Of a stretch of DNA of 64,000 bases, positions 56,097-64,000 are shown piece after piece (the first letter of the stretch is position 1; every line of letters starts with the position of its first letter). Made by a program: the position numbers and the translations under genes. The notes beneath the pieces were generated by a model that was not told where the DNA came from, ran no database searches, and saw nothing but the letters and a program-made list of their open reading frames with translations. Source of the stretch: Proteus penneri (lineage in GTDB: Bacteria; Pseudomonadota; Gammaproteobacteria; Enterobacterales; Enterobacteriaceae). The stretch lies in contig NZ_PHFJ01000009.1 of the NCBI RefSeq assembly GCF_003144535.1, positions 1-64,000 of the forward strand, given 5' to 3'.

Positions 56097-57596
56097 TTAA
56101 TTTGAGACTAATTGCACCACAACAAGCCGCCCGCCTTCTTCTGTCGATAACACAAATTGCAATCCATCGGTTAATGCAATTTTATCGCCAATCGCTATTT
56201 TCTTTTTCTCTGGCAATACCATTAATCCATCAATACGCTCGTTAACCAGCCACCATGTTGAATTGTGATAAACAAAATAGCCTACACGCTTTTTTTGTTC
56301 ATCTGTGGTGCGCTCATTAGGTGCAATCAGGCGATTAACGTGCCAAGGAAAGAGTGATTGATTACTCCAAACCATTAAGCGGTGATCGTCTGGTCTGAAG
56401 CTACCAGCTTTACGGGAAGAGTAGAGATTTAAAATCGGCAATTGTCCTTTATATGGTGTATGACAATAAGGACAAACCGGCTGTGTTTTTCCAGAAAAAA
56501 CATACCATTGCTGTTCACAATCTTTATTCTGACAAGGCTGAACCAAATCTACCGTTTTGACTAAAGCCGTTTCCCATTCATCAGCGGTAGGCCGTTGCGA
56601 AGGATCATGTAATCCTGTAATAAAGGCTCTTTCAAAAAGAGGCGTCAGGTAAGGCCCCATAATCGTGTATGGGATTTTTTCGGGATCAGCCCAAGGTAGC
56701 GATGACGGTTTTACCTGATTAAGTTTTACCGCATTGCTACGATCTGTTGGGTGTTCAATAAACAGCGCTTTTTCACCCATAGAGAGTGTCTCATCACGCA
56801 TTTCATCATCAAGATCGTGAATTTTACCGCCACGTAAAGGGTGGCGATAAAACAGATACATATAGATTAATACCGCAAGGGCGTGTCTATCAGTCGTGAT
56901 ACTTGGCAAGATCCGGTTAGGATCTTCTTTCGGTAAATGACTGGTTTTTACCACTTCTGGTGCAATAAAATCAGGTGTTCCGACAACATCAGGTGGGTAT
57001 TTCCCAGGAACCACTAAACCGTCAATATCAATGACACAAGCATGACCTTGTTCAGGATCGATAAGCACGTTTTTATAGCTTAAATCACTATGGCATAAGC
57101 CTGCTGCATGCATTCGGCGTACAGCACGAGAGAGCAATAAACAGACTTTCAGGTAATTTAATAGATTGCCTCTTTCACGAGGATCGAGAAATTTATTTTG
57201 GTTATTTGCACTTGCAAACCATTTACCTTCTTTTTCTCGGCCTTTTATGGCAAGAAAGTCATTGTTTTTAGAGCCATATTTAAAGAAAAAGTGGGATTGA
57301 TACGTGGGCACCACAATACCAATTTTTCCTTGATATTCAACAACATCTGTTGGCCAGCAAAAGAGGTTTTTCCAATATTCTCCACCACTTTGCTCAAAGA
57401 TATTATGTCGATAAGAGCCTGTTATCATATCGATTCTATCTTTGGCTTGTGCGTTTTGTTTTGTCTTATAAAAGGCAACAACATAGGTTTTGTCAGGGGA
57501 AAAATAGACATCTTTCATTGAGCCAGAGCCAATAATCTCATTGACGTACTGAACTGTTTTTCCACTTTGCGTTGTACAGGTAATGATCTCTGCCAT
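56097..57596 (-). CDS. Ser/Thr protein kinase with zinc ribbon and FHA-like tail (ter locus)
   Basis: 499 residues from ATG 57596 (AGGTGAG 5 bases upstream). Kinase domain ~1-345: Gly-loop GSGSMKDVYFS, Lys in VAFYK (~44), HSDLSYKNVL catalytic loop (169-178) and DIDG (190-193, replacing DFG), APE in FIAPEVV. A C4 zinc ribbon follows (Cys355, 360, 375, 378), then a ~100-residue beta-rich FHA-like domain. With the PP2C and TerY3 genes it forms the TerY phosphorylation triad, a known ter-linked module reported in stress and phage-defence contexts. Confidence 0.88.
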   Translation of the reverse strand: MAEIITCTTQSGKTVQYVNEIIGSGSMKDVYFSPDKTYVVAFYKTKQNAQAKDRIDMITGSYRHNIFEQSGGEYWKNLFCWPTDVVEYQGKIGIVVPTYQSHFFFKYGSKNNDFLAIKGREKEGKWFASANNQNKFLDPRERGNLLNYLKVCLLLSRAVRRMHAAGLCHSDLSYKNVLIDPEQGHACVIDIDGLVVPGKYPPDVVGTPDFIAPEVVKTSHLPKEDPNRILPSITTDRHALAVLIYMYLFYRHPLRGGKIHDLDDEMRDETLSMGEKALFIEHPTDRSNAVKLNQVKPSSLPWADPEKIPYTIMGPYLTPLFERAFITGLHDPSQRPTADEWETALVKTVDLVQPCQNKDCEQQWYVFSGKTQPVCPYCHTPYKGQLPILNLYSSRKAGSFRPDDHRLMVWSNQSLFPWHVNRLIAPNERTTDEQKKRVGYFVYHNSTWWLVNERIDGLMVLPEKKKIAIGDKIALTDGLQFVLSTEEGGRLVVVQLVSN

Positions 57597-57623
57597 GAAA
57601 CTCACCTATTTTCTCTTTGATGA

Positions 57624-59120
57624 TCACCAAGCCACAACCAGAGTGCGGTCATCGTGATTGCCTGCTGAAAAGAAATTTAGCCATTCGGCCAGTTTTTGAT
57701 CTGCGGTTTCTGGTGAGGCTAAACAAGGCGATATTTCATCAATAAGCGCTGCCCATTTATTGGGATCTTGTAAGCCATTATCCGTTTCAAATACCGGATC
57801 AGAAACGCCGTCTGTCATTAAAATAAGGTGTGAAATTTCTTTCCATTTACCAATAATAATGCGTCGATTAAATTCAGCATCGTTGAGCGCACTATCATCA
57901 AGGAAACGGGTTTGTCCTGCATATTCACCACTATCTGGAATACCTAAAATGCGAACTTTTCCCGCTGGGCCATAAGCGGCAATAGCACCATCTCCCATCC
58001 AAAATGAGGCCGCAAATAGCTCGTCATTGATACGCAAAGAAACGGTGGCTAATAACGTAGTAGAAAAAGATTTTACTGGCTCATTAATATGAATGGCTTC
58101 GTTTTTGAGGTTATTAATCGCTAATTGAGCCGCATTACGGAAGAGTTGAGCAAAGAAGCTTCCCAATTGATTAATTGCGTTATTGTCATTCCATTGATGA
58201 ATGGTTTCAAGATGAGGTTTAAGTGCTTTATTCTCCACACTTAATTGCGATTTTAAATAGTGGCTTACGGTATTGATAGCAATCCGAGAGCCTTCACGAG
58301 AATAGCGCGCACTGCCAGCACCATCAGCAACAATTAAAATATTCCATTGGCTTTGGTTATCGTGATGAATATAAAAATCGTCATCACGGAATGTGCCTGC
58401 ATGTTCATGAGAGCGACCGCGACGACTTGCACCTGCGATACGAATGTTGTCTTTAAGAATAAGTTTGCTATCAATATGCGCTTTGGGGTAAAGGCTATCG
58501 GCGGGAGGCTCATTGATTTGCCATAAGCTACGAGGATCAGGGTTGATGATTAATAAGACTTCATCGTGATAGCAAATGGCATTTACAGACCAATGGACAA
58601 TCAATGTGAAATTGCCACTTTTTGTTGGCGTACCCACTAAGCAACAACTTTCAGGATCAAAGCTTATTCCAACTACTTCTGGAAAATCAACCGCTTCAAT
58701 TTTGGCAATTTCGAGGGTATCTAGTTCGATACTGAGTGTAGAATTGAACGCTGTACCGACTTTGGCATTAGAAAGGGTAATTTTGGCCGTAGGGCGGTGA
58801 ATAATCGGTTTTTCTATTGGCATTGGTGATGAGTGTGTGGGAATTTGCCCCGGTTTTAATGGGGACTCTTCTGGTAATGATATTTCTTCAGAGGCTAAAT
58901 CACGGGCGGGTGGCAATAACAGAAGAATAGGTTGTACTTTATCTTGTGGTGTAATTTTTTCTGCTGTTTTTGCTTTGATTTTACTAATAATAAAATCAAT
59001 GTATTGAGCGATTTCTGCATCTTCATATAACGCAATAATCAGTTCTTCATGTATCGCAATGCGTTGCGAAGTTAGCGTATCATCAATAATCAGTTTTGTG
59101 AGTAGGGCTTTTTTATCCAT
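57624..59120 (-). CDS. PP2C-type phosphatase with Ig-like insert (ter locus)
   Basis: 498 residues. A helical N-terminus (~1-65), Pro/Ser linker and Ig-like domain (~110-195; NAKVGTAFNSTLSIEL, LVGTPTKSGNFTLIV) precede a PP2C_2 catalytic domain (~225-498): VADGAGSARYSREGS (264-278) and MTDGVSDP bind the metals, with NHDDRTLVV at the end. It is the counter-enzyme to the downstream kinase. The ATG overlaps the terY3 stop (TAATG). Confidence 0.9.
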   Translation of the reverse strand: MDKKALLTKLIIDDTLTSQRIAIHEELIIALYEDAEIAQYIDFIISKIKAKTAEKITPQDKVQPILLLLPPARDLASEEISLPEESPLKPGQIPTHSSPMPIEKPIIHRPTAKITLSNAKVGTAFNSTLSIELDTLEIAKIEAVDFPEVVGISFDPESCCLVGTPTKSGNFTLIVHWSVNAICYHDEVLLIINPDPRSLWQINEPPADSLYPKAHIDSKLILKDNIRIAGASRRGRSHEHAGTFRDDDFYIHHDNQSQWNILIVADGAGSARYSREGSRIAINTVSHYLKSQLSVENKALKPHLETIHQWNDNNAINQLGSFFAQLFRNAAQLAINNLKNEAIHINEPVKSFSTTLLATVSLRINDELFAASFWMGDGAIAAYGPAGKVRILGIPDSGEYAGQTRFLDDSALNDAEFNRRIIIGKWKEISHLILMTDGVSDPVFETDNGLQDPNKWAALIDEISPCLASPETADQKLAEWLNFFSAGNHDDRTLVVAW

Positions 59121-60160
59121 TAGCCTTTACCTCGAGTGACATCAAAGTCAGATTGATTGCTGTTATTTCCAAAGGTGATGCTGTTATCACACCATGGGCA
59201 AATAACAGTTTCTGGGCCATTTACACAGAGTAATTTGCCACATTGGCAAACAGCGAAGGCGGTGGCATTGCCACAATAGGGGCAACCAGGAGTGCCATGA
59301 AGTTCACTGGTATTCACTTGATATGCCGTAGCGCTGAGATCGCTCCATGCAAAGTAATCTTCGTTTAAGGTGTAGCAGCCCGTTAAATTAAACCCATTGA
59401 GGTTGAGATTAAAATCAAGTCCAGAGGCTTTCATTGGTGGGCGTTCATATTTCATTAAATAAGGCGATCGAGTGTGGCTACAACGGCCGACAAATGTGAC
59501 ACAAGATTCATCATAGGCACGAGCTACATCATCTTTGGCAAGGCGAACAATTTGCTCGGTTTTGCTTAAAAGTGGAGGTGTTTCCTCGCCAACACTGCGA
59601 CTGTGGGAAACCACAGACATCGTTATCCATTTTATAAAACGGGTGAAATCGCCTTCTTGTGCTTCAGTAAATAACAGTACATTTTCAGTTAATTGTGATA
59701 ACGCGTGTAAGTCAGCACTTAAGCCTAATCCAATCGCAATTAAGTTAACTTTATTGGCGTAGTGGGCTTTCCAGCGTTTTATCTCTTGTGCGTAATCATC
59801 GGTTGGTCTACCGTCAGTAAGAAGATAAACAACAGGTTTCCAATCACCTTTTTGCTCAATTGTGGTTTTTCTAACTTGAGTATCGATTTGGTGAGTAAGT
59901 TCTCGTAACGCACTGCCTAATGAAGTGCCTCCCCCTAAAGGAAGCTGAGGAGGATAAAAAGAGACGACTTCAGTGAGTGGAACAATGGTTTTTGCAACGC
60001 CAGCAAAGGCGATAACAGAAACCCAAGCAGTTTCAAGAGCGTGAGGATCTCGCCTGAGATCGCTAATAATAGTCGTCAGACCATCATTCATCTTTTTTAG
60101 GTTTTCACCTATCATCGATTCTGAACAATCTAAAACAAAGAAAATGGGTAGCCTTCTCAT
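59120..60160 (-). CDS. terY3: TerY3-type vWA protein with C-terminal zinc ribbons
   Basis: 346 residues. The vWA domain (~1-205) has the MIDAS motif DCSES (11-15) and LLTDGRPTD. The C-terminal half carries the TerY-C metal-binding domain, rich in Cys: CPYCGNATAFAVCQCG and CPWC. It probably acts as scaffold or substrate for the kinase/phosphatase pair. AAGGT lies 8 bases before the ATG. A terminator-like hairpin separates it from terY2, so the triad may be its own transcription unit. Confidence 0.88.
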   Translation of the reverse strand: MRRLPIFFVLDCSESMIGENLKKMNDGLTTIISDLRRDPHALETAWVSVIAFAGVAKTIVPLTEVVSFYPPQLPLGGGTSLGSALRELTHQIDTQVRKTTIEQKGDWKPVVYLLTDGRPTDDYAQEIKRWKAHYANKVNLIAIGLGLSADLHALSQLTENVLLFTEAQEGDFTRFIKWITMSVVSHSRSVGEETPPLLSKTEQIVRLAKDDVARAYDESCVTFVGRCSHTRSPYLMKYERPPMKASGLDFNLNLNGFNLTGCYTLNEDYFAWSDLSATAYQVNTSELHGTPGCPYCGNATAFAVCQCGKLLCVNGPETVICPWCDNSITFGNNSNQSDFDVTRGKG

Positions 60161-60228
60161 TGTTATACCTTATTACTTTATCGTGGCTGTTATGTATTGG
60201 AGTAGATAAACCAAAGCCTGAATAAAAT

Positions 60229-60260
60229 AAAAGCAAAGCCTTTTGGAGCACTTTGCTTTT
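60229..60260 (-). terminator. Intercistronic terminator terY2-terY3
   Basis: AAAAGCAAAG/CTTTGCTTTT arms with TTTTATTTTATT on the minus strand. It would separate terY1-terX-terY2 from terY3-PP2C-kinase, at least partially. Confidence 0.75.
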
Positions 60261-60265
60261 GCGGA

Positions 60266-60904
60266 TCACAGTACAAGTTGGATTTCAGGAGGTGGTGGCG
60301 GTAAGGTATCTTTATCTGTATTCACTCCTGCACTTGAACTGCCTGATGCGACACTGGCAGAGACCCATTTAAAAAAGCCAGAGAAGGCATTAGAGTCTAG
60401 TGTTTCTAAAGCGACCACTTGAGGTGTGAGTTCTTTAAGGTGATCATGTTTGGCTTTAGGGCCAACAGCACAAGCGATGATCGAACCAAATGAACGTTTT
60501 TTCACTTCTTTAATCGCTTCACCATAAGCATAAGCATCAGAAGGTGTGCCATCAGTCATCAAAAAGACGAGAGGACGCCAGTCACCTTTTTGGTCACCAT
60601 CGGAACGCTTAATATCACGATCGACACATTGGATTAAACATTCTAGCGCAGCACCCGTGAAAGTACCGCCGGAGCTAGGGACGGTGATATCAGAGAATTG
60701 GAAATCTTCTAATGCAGTTAATGGGATAAATTCACGTGCTTCATTATCATAAGTGATAATTGAGATATGAACGCTTTCTAATGCGTAAGGATCTTGTCTC
60801 AATGCATTAAGCATAGTTTGTATCCCTACGTTAACGGCATGAATTGATTCTCCTCTCATTGATCCTGAAGTATCAATTAACAGGTAAACAGGCAGTCTTC
60901 TCAT
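60266..60904 (-). CDS. terY2: TerY2 vWA-domain protein
   Basis: 212 residues, vWA fold with MIDAS DTSGS at 11-15, VFLMTDGTPSDAYAYG and the family C-terminus PPPPPEIQLVL. Paralog of TerY1 (same length, same tail). TerY proteins are ter-cluster components whose role in tellurite/phage/colicin resistance is not defined. Its start overlaps the terX stop (TAATG). Confidence 0.92.
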   Translation of the reverse strand: MRRLPVYLLIDTSGSMRGESIHAVNVGIQTMLNALRQDPYALESVHISIITYDNEAREFIPLTALEDFQFSDITVPSSGGTFTGAALECLIQCVDRDIKRSDGDQKGDWRPLVFLMTDGTPSDAYAYGEAIKEVKKRSFGSIIACAVGPKAKHDHLKELTPQVVALETLDSNAFSGFFKWVSASVASGSSSAGVNTDKDTLPPPPPEIQLVL

Positions 60905-61545
60905 TAGGTGAAGTCCTTTAAGTAAGAAATAAAGCTATCTGAACTTGAAGGCTCACCAATGGCGTTAAGTTTCCAGCCATTTTCTTCTCTGACTAATTCA
61001 GCAAACAGCATTGAACGTTGATTGTTGAAGGCTTCGCCTCCAGATAAATCAAAACGAGCCATTTCTATATTTTTGGCATCAACGGCGCGGATAAAGGCAT
61101 TTTGTACTTTACCAAAGTGTTGTTGTCGTTCTCGACCATTGTAAATCTGCACAATAAAGACGATTTTGCTAAATTTAGGATCAAGTGTGTTTAATTTCAC
61201 GATGATCTGCTCATCGTCTCCATCACCTGCACCTGTTCGATTATCACCTGTTAACCAAATCTGCCCTGATTTGTGTTGTAGGCTATTAAAGAAAATAATA
61301 TCGCCATTGACGAGAGAAGGTCGTCCATCTTCGATTTTACCCAAATCGTTGACTTTGCCGTTTTCGCCACATAAGAAGGCGATAACATCTAAATCGTATT
61401 CTTCGCTTTTTTTACCAAAGAGACCACCAAGAAATCCGCGTTTTTCTTCGTTGATATCCCAGCCTAAACCGATAGTAACAGAGGAAAGGTCATATTCATT
61501 TTTCTTTAAACTAACACCTTGTCCTTTTTTTAAACTAACAGACAT
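60904..61545 (-). CDS. terX: TerX, TerD-family calcium-binding stress protein
   Basis: 213 residues from ATG 61545 (AAGGA 6 bases upstream). TerD fold: MSVSLKKGQGVSLKK start, VTIGLGWDIN, GDNRTGAGDGDDEQIIV (Ca2+ loop), IVFIVQIYNGRERQQHFGKVQNAFIRAVD. A small insertion with GGLFGKKSEE sits after the first strand. In ter loci TerX lies between two TerY genes, as here. Confidence 0.93.
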   Translation of the reverse strand: MSVSLKKGQGVSLKKNEYDLSSVTIGLGWDINEEKRGFLGGLFGKKSEEYDLDVIAFLCGENGKVNDLGKIEDGRPSLVNGDIIFFNSLQHKSGQIWLTGDNRTGAGDGDDEQIIVKLNTLDPKFSKIVFIVQIYNGRERQQHFGKVQNAFIRAVDAKNIEMARFDLSGGEAFNNQRSMLFAELVREENGWKLNAIGEPSSSDSFISYLKDFT

Positions 61546-61562
61546 ATTCATTCCTTTTTTAT

Positions 61563-62201
61563 TTAAAGTACAACGTTAACCTCAGGGGGCGGTGGCGGTA
61601 AGTCATCAAGATCACTAATATCTTTCTTAGTTAAATCGACTTTTTGACTACCAACAGAAATACTGGCTGAAACCCACTTAAAGAAAGACTTAATCGTGTT
61701 GGAGTCTGCCGTATCTAGCTGTAATACAATTTCAGTGATATTTTTTAGTACACCTGTTTGTGCTGATTGTCCTGCTGCACACGCAATAACAACGCCAGTG
61801 CGCGCTGCTTTAAATTTCTCAACGCCTTTTTTCCAATCGTCCGTGGGGGCGCCATCTGTCATCACGAAAACTAATGGACGCCAATCGCCTTTTGTCTCAG
61901 CCGTAGTTTTTTGTACTTCTTTTTCAATACGATTAGAAACTAAAGTGAGTGCAGAACCTAATGCTGTTGTTCCACTTGCGACTAAATCAGGAACTTTGAA
62001 ATTGATTAAATCAGTGAGTGGCACAATCTGTTGTGCGGTTGAGTTAAAGGTGATGATAGAAATATAGGCGGTTTCTAAAGCGTAAGGATCTTGGCGTAGT
62101 GTTGATAAGAGCATTTCAACGCCATTCTTTACTGCTGCAATAGGTTCTCCATACATAGAACCTGATGTATCAAGTAAAAGGTAAACTGGCAATCTTCTCA
62201 T
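61563..62201 (-). CDS. terY1: TerY1 vWA-domain protein
   Basis: 212 residues with MIDAS DTSGS (11-15), FVMTDGAPTDDWKKG and C-terminus PPPPPEVNVVL. First gene of the terY1-terX-terY2 string; AGGAT precedes the ATG. Order terW-terY1-terX-terY2-terY3 is that of the ter region of plasmid R478 as recalled. Confidence 0.92.
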   Translation of the reverse strand: MRRLPVYLLLDTSGSMYGEPIAAVKNGVEMLLSTLRQDPYALETAYISIITFNSTAQQIVPLTDLINFKVPDLVASGTTALGSALTLVSNRIEKEVQKTTAETKGDWRPLVFVMTDGAPTDDWKKGVEKFKAARTGVVIACAAGQSAQTGVLKNITEIVLQLDTADSNTIKSFFKWVSASISVGSQKVDLTKKDISDLDDLPPPPPEVNVVL

Positions 62202-62673
62202 GCATTTATCCTGTGAGTGAGATAGAAATAAGCGATTAATATACTAACCGACTCATGAAGGTGTTCAATTGAGATTATGCTTAGTTTAATTAAATTGGAG
62301 AAAAAACGCAGTGATGATTGTCCAATATTAATAATCTGAATGAAGATAGTATGAAAAGCAAAATAAAAGAGGAATTGGCCTGTTTATCCCTCTTAAATCG
62401 AGTGACGAAGCGATATAATTTTATTAAAGAAAGCCTGTTTTATTCAGTCCGTATTTATAAGTATGACAAAAATTGAATGGTTAATAATGATTAGGTATAA
62501 ATACGCACTCCAACTAAAAATAATAATAATTATAAAAGCTAATAAATTCAATTGATTAATATATTTGTTTTTTTTGTTTTTAAATATATTTAAAATAAAA
62601 TAAAAGTGTTGAAAATATATAAAATAACTTTATTGGATAAGTGTTTTTATATATTTTCTTATTTTTCTTATTT
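62202..62673. other. AT-rich gap upstream of terY1
   Basis: About 470 bases, extremely AT-rich in its right half, without an ORF or RNA gene recognised. It must contain the promoter of terY1-terX-terY2. Confidence 0.5.
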
Positions 62674-62707
62674 TTAAAAAAATAACTTGATACCGAAGTA
62701 TCAAGTT
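62674..62707 (-). terminator. Terminator of terW
   Basis: Perfect 10-bp arms AACTTGATAC/GTATCAAGTT with a CGAA tetraloop (TTCG on the transcribed strand) and a T run on the minus strand. Confidence 0.9.
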
Positions 62708-62725
62708 AATTTTTATTATTTGCTT

Positions 62726-63217
62726 TTAATTCTTTTTTTCTTTTTCTTTCTCAGCTATTTCAGCGAGTGTTGATTGAATTAAATTTTCAATATAGTGATC
62801 AACTAATAATTCTACAGCTTCACTACGTGTGGAATTATTTAAATAAGATAATCTATCGATCTTGCGTAATGCTGACATTTTTAATGAAAGTGAAACTGAT
62901 TTCTTTTTATCTTTATCGAGATAAACTTTGCTTGTCATTCCATTGTGACGAAGCTCTTCACTGGCGGATAATGCCTCACGCATACGACGTAATGCCTTAC
63001 TATCGAGTTGGCCTCGTTCAGTCATTTGATACGCGCGAGAGGCTTTGCTGTATTTTATTTCAGCACCATAAGAATCTCTTATCTCTTTTAATACGCGAGT
63101 TAATGTAGGCTCTGAGCATTCAAGAGCAGAAATAATCTTAATAGTTGGAACCTTTTTTCCTGAGCTTAAAAGGATTGCCAGTGTAAAGACTCTGACCTGA
63201 CGGGTGCTTAATTGCAT
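62726..63217 (-). CDS. terW: TerW, DNA-binding regulator of the ter locus
   Basis: 163 residues. An N-terminal winged HTH (~1-65: RQVRVFTLAILLSSGKKVPTIKIISALECSEPTLTRVLKEIRD) precedes a C-terminal ribbon-helix-helix-like segment (~107-155: KKSVSLSLKMSALRKIDRLSYLNNSTRSEAVELLVDHYI). TerW is reported to bind the ter promoter region. Position next to terY1 and the two DNA-binding folds support the call. The last residues are Glu/Lys only. Confidence 0.88.
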   Translation of the reverse strand: MQLSTRQVRVFTLAILLSSGKKVPTIKIISALECSEPTLTRVLKEIRDSYGAEIKYSKASRAYQMTERGQLDSKALRRMREALSASEELRHNGMTSKVYLDKDKKKSVSLSLKMSALRKIDRLSYLNNSTRSEAVELLVDHYIENLIQSTLAEIAEKEKEKKN

Positions 63218-63390
63218 GCTTAGTTACCACTTATTCTGTTATTTGTGTGTTAAAATAGTCAGCAATAATATTTATTATTCTTGTTCTGTGTGGACAAGAG
63301 TAAATAAGATAAGCTTCCTATTAAATGTAGTATAAATTAATAATTGAAATAAAAATGTACTTTTTTAAATAAAAAAATTCGCGTTATTCT

Positions 63391-63435
63391 TATAAGTTCT
63401 AGTTAAAGATAACATGCTTTAACTAGAAACTTATA
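63391..63435. repeat. Long inverted repeat between terW and the CitE-like gene
   Basis: Left arm 63391-63408 and right arm 63417-63435 pair over 18 bases with one bulged base; loop ATAACATG. A T run occurs only about a dozen bases beyond the stem on the minus strand, so it may be a terminator or a regulatory dyad, for example for TerW. Confidence 0.6.
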
Positions 63436-63499
63436 AATTGAAATCAATATAAGATAATTATTTTATCTCATAGAGATTACAGCTCTGTTATAGAATATT

Positions 63500-64000
63500 T
63501 TATGTTGCGTTAAAACGCTGAGCATTATTTTGTTGATTAGGAATAATACCATAAATTTTAGCTCTGGTTAAAATACTCAATGCCCAGCGACGATGTGTTG
63601 CAGGTTCACACATCGCACCTTGTGATTTAAAGACGGCTTGCGTTGAATTTAAAATACGCAATGCATCTGAATGGTCGGATTGAGAAACCATCAGAGCTTG
63701 TTCAATTTTATGAATTTGCTTTGGATGTATCGCCGTTTTACCGACAAGACCATTGGCAATATCAAGAGCAAGCTCTTTATCCATAATATGGTGATCATCA
63801 ATATGTTCACAAACAGGTGCTGTGAGGGCAAATTGACGAGCACCAAAGACAGCAACCAACATTTTTATCACGTAACCCATTGGGCCATCATAAAGTGTTA
63901 ATTGGCGATTACGTCTAAGAGAAATAACATTCATTAAATCATTGCCACCAATACGTAATGCAATAATTCTGTTATGGCAAGGGTGAGTTAGTAGGTGATT
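63500..64000 (-). CDS. CitE/HpcH-family enzyme of the ter biosynthetic module (5' part outside window)
   Basis: The frame stays open from the stop at 63500 to the right edge (167 residues or more); an internal Met at 63934 is not the start, because the upstream codons read ALRIGGNDLMN, a hallmark of HpcH/CitE lyases. GLVGKTAIHPKQI is the second signature. A CitE-like enzyme is a regular member of the ter-linked biosynthetic operon lying between terW and terZABCDEF, whose genes would follow beyond the edge. The substrate is unknown. Confidence 0.88.
   Translation of the reverse strand, partial: NHLLTHPCHNRIIALRIGGNDLMNVISLRRNRQLTLYDGPMGYVIKMLVAVFGARQFALTAPVCEHIDDHHIMDKELALDIANGLVGKTAIHPKQIHKIEQALMVSQSDHSDALRILNSTQAVFKSQGAMCEPATHRRWALSILTRAKIYGIIPNQQNNAQRFNAT

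Noticed and set aside
62202..62673. Small gene between terY1 and terW
   Set aside because: Only short frames of AT-rich low complexity without ribosome sites.
1..64000. CRISPR array, intact insertion sequence or integrase
   Set aside because: No regularly spaced repeat-spacer pattern and no transposase or integrase motifs were seen; the only tandem array (21690-21882) has no unique spacers.

Overview
The window looks like a chromosomal segment of a low-GC gammaproteobacterium of the order Enterobacterales, most likely Proteus or a close relative in the Morganellaceae. This rests on AT-rich codon use, on protein matches recalled from Escherichia coli at near full length over most of the window, and on a chromosomal ter (tellurite/stress) locus. 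The genus is an inference; no database was searched.

Left part (1-16700). A large secreted protein runs off the left edge. It is followed by the glycyl-radical pair yjjI-yjjW, then ytjB diverging from serB-radA-nadR. Next come a DUF218/YdcF-like TPR protein, a Fur-box-controlled enterochelin-esterase-like protein, a phoA copy broken by one extra G, the phosphate transporter yjbB and a GNAT acetyltransferase.

Middle part (16770-31080). This is the E. coli 99-100 minute block in nearly the same order: yjjZ (Fur box), tRNA-Leu(CAG), rsmC, holD-rimI, prfC, a one-BON-domain protein at the osmY position, yjjU-yjjV, a NupC-family nucleoside transporter and deoCABD. The deo control region has two CRP boxes 52 bp apart with a CytR-like motif between them. 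A GC-rich leader with potential stems follows. The yjjI/W and ytjB-serB-radA-nadR blocks lie on the other side of this region compared with E. coli, so a rearrangement has occurred. yjjG is absent between rimI and prfC.

Accessory metabolism (31080-50540). This region holds a small secreted protein, a group II PLP decarboxylase, ybiI, and a ROK regulator/TIM-barrel hydrolase/MFS transporter operon that looks like an uncharacterised sugar locus. A Rap1a/Tai-like secreted protein follows. The phosphoglycerate/PEP uptake system has pgtP with a second pyruvate kinase in one operon and pgtC-pgtB-pgtA divergent. The PTS-dependent dihydroxyacetone kinase operon dhaKLM comes last.

Right part (50800-64000). 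A P2-like phage lysis remnant (Ogr-type zinc finger, gpY-like holin, truncated spanin-like ORF) is followed by an NrtR-type Nudix regulator. NrtR diverges from an SPFH protein/degenerate NAD-kinase pair across three copies of a GTGTC-N5-GACAM box. aes follows. The window ends in the upstream half of a ter locus: terW, terY1-terX-terY2, then terY3-PP2C phosphatase-protein kinase (a TerY-P triad), and the start of the ter-associated biosynthetic module (a CitE/HpcH-like enzyme cut by the right edge).
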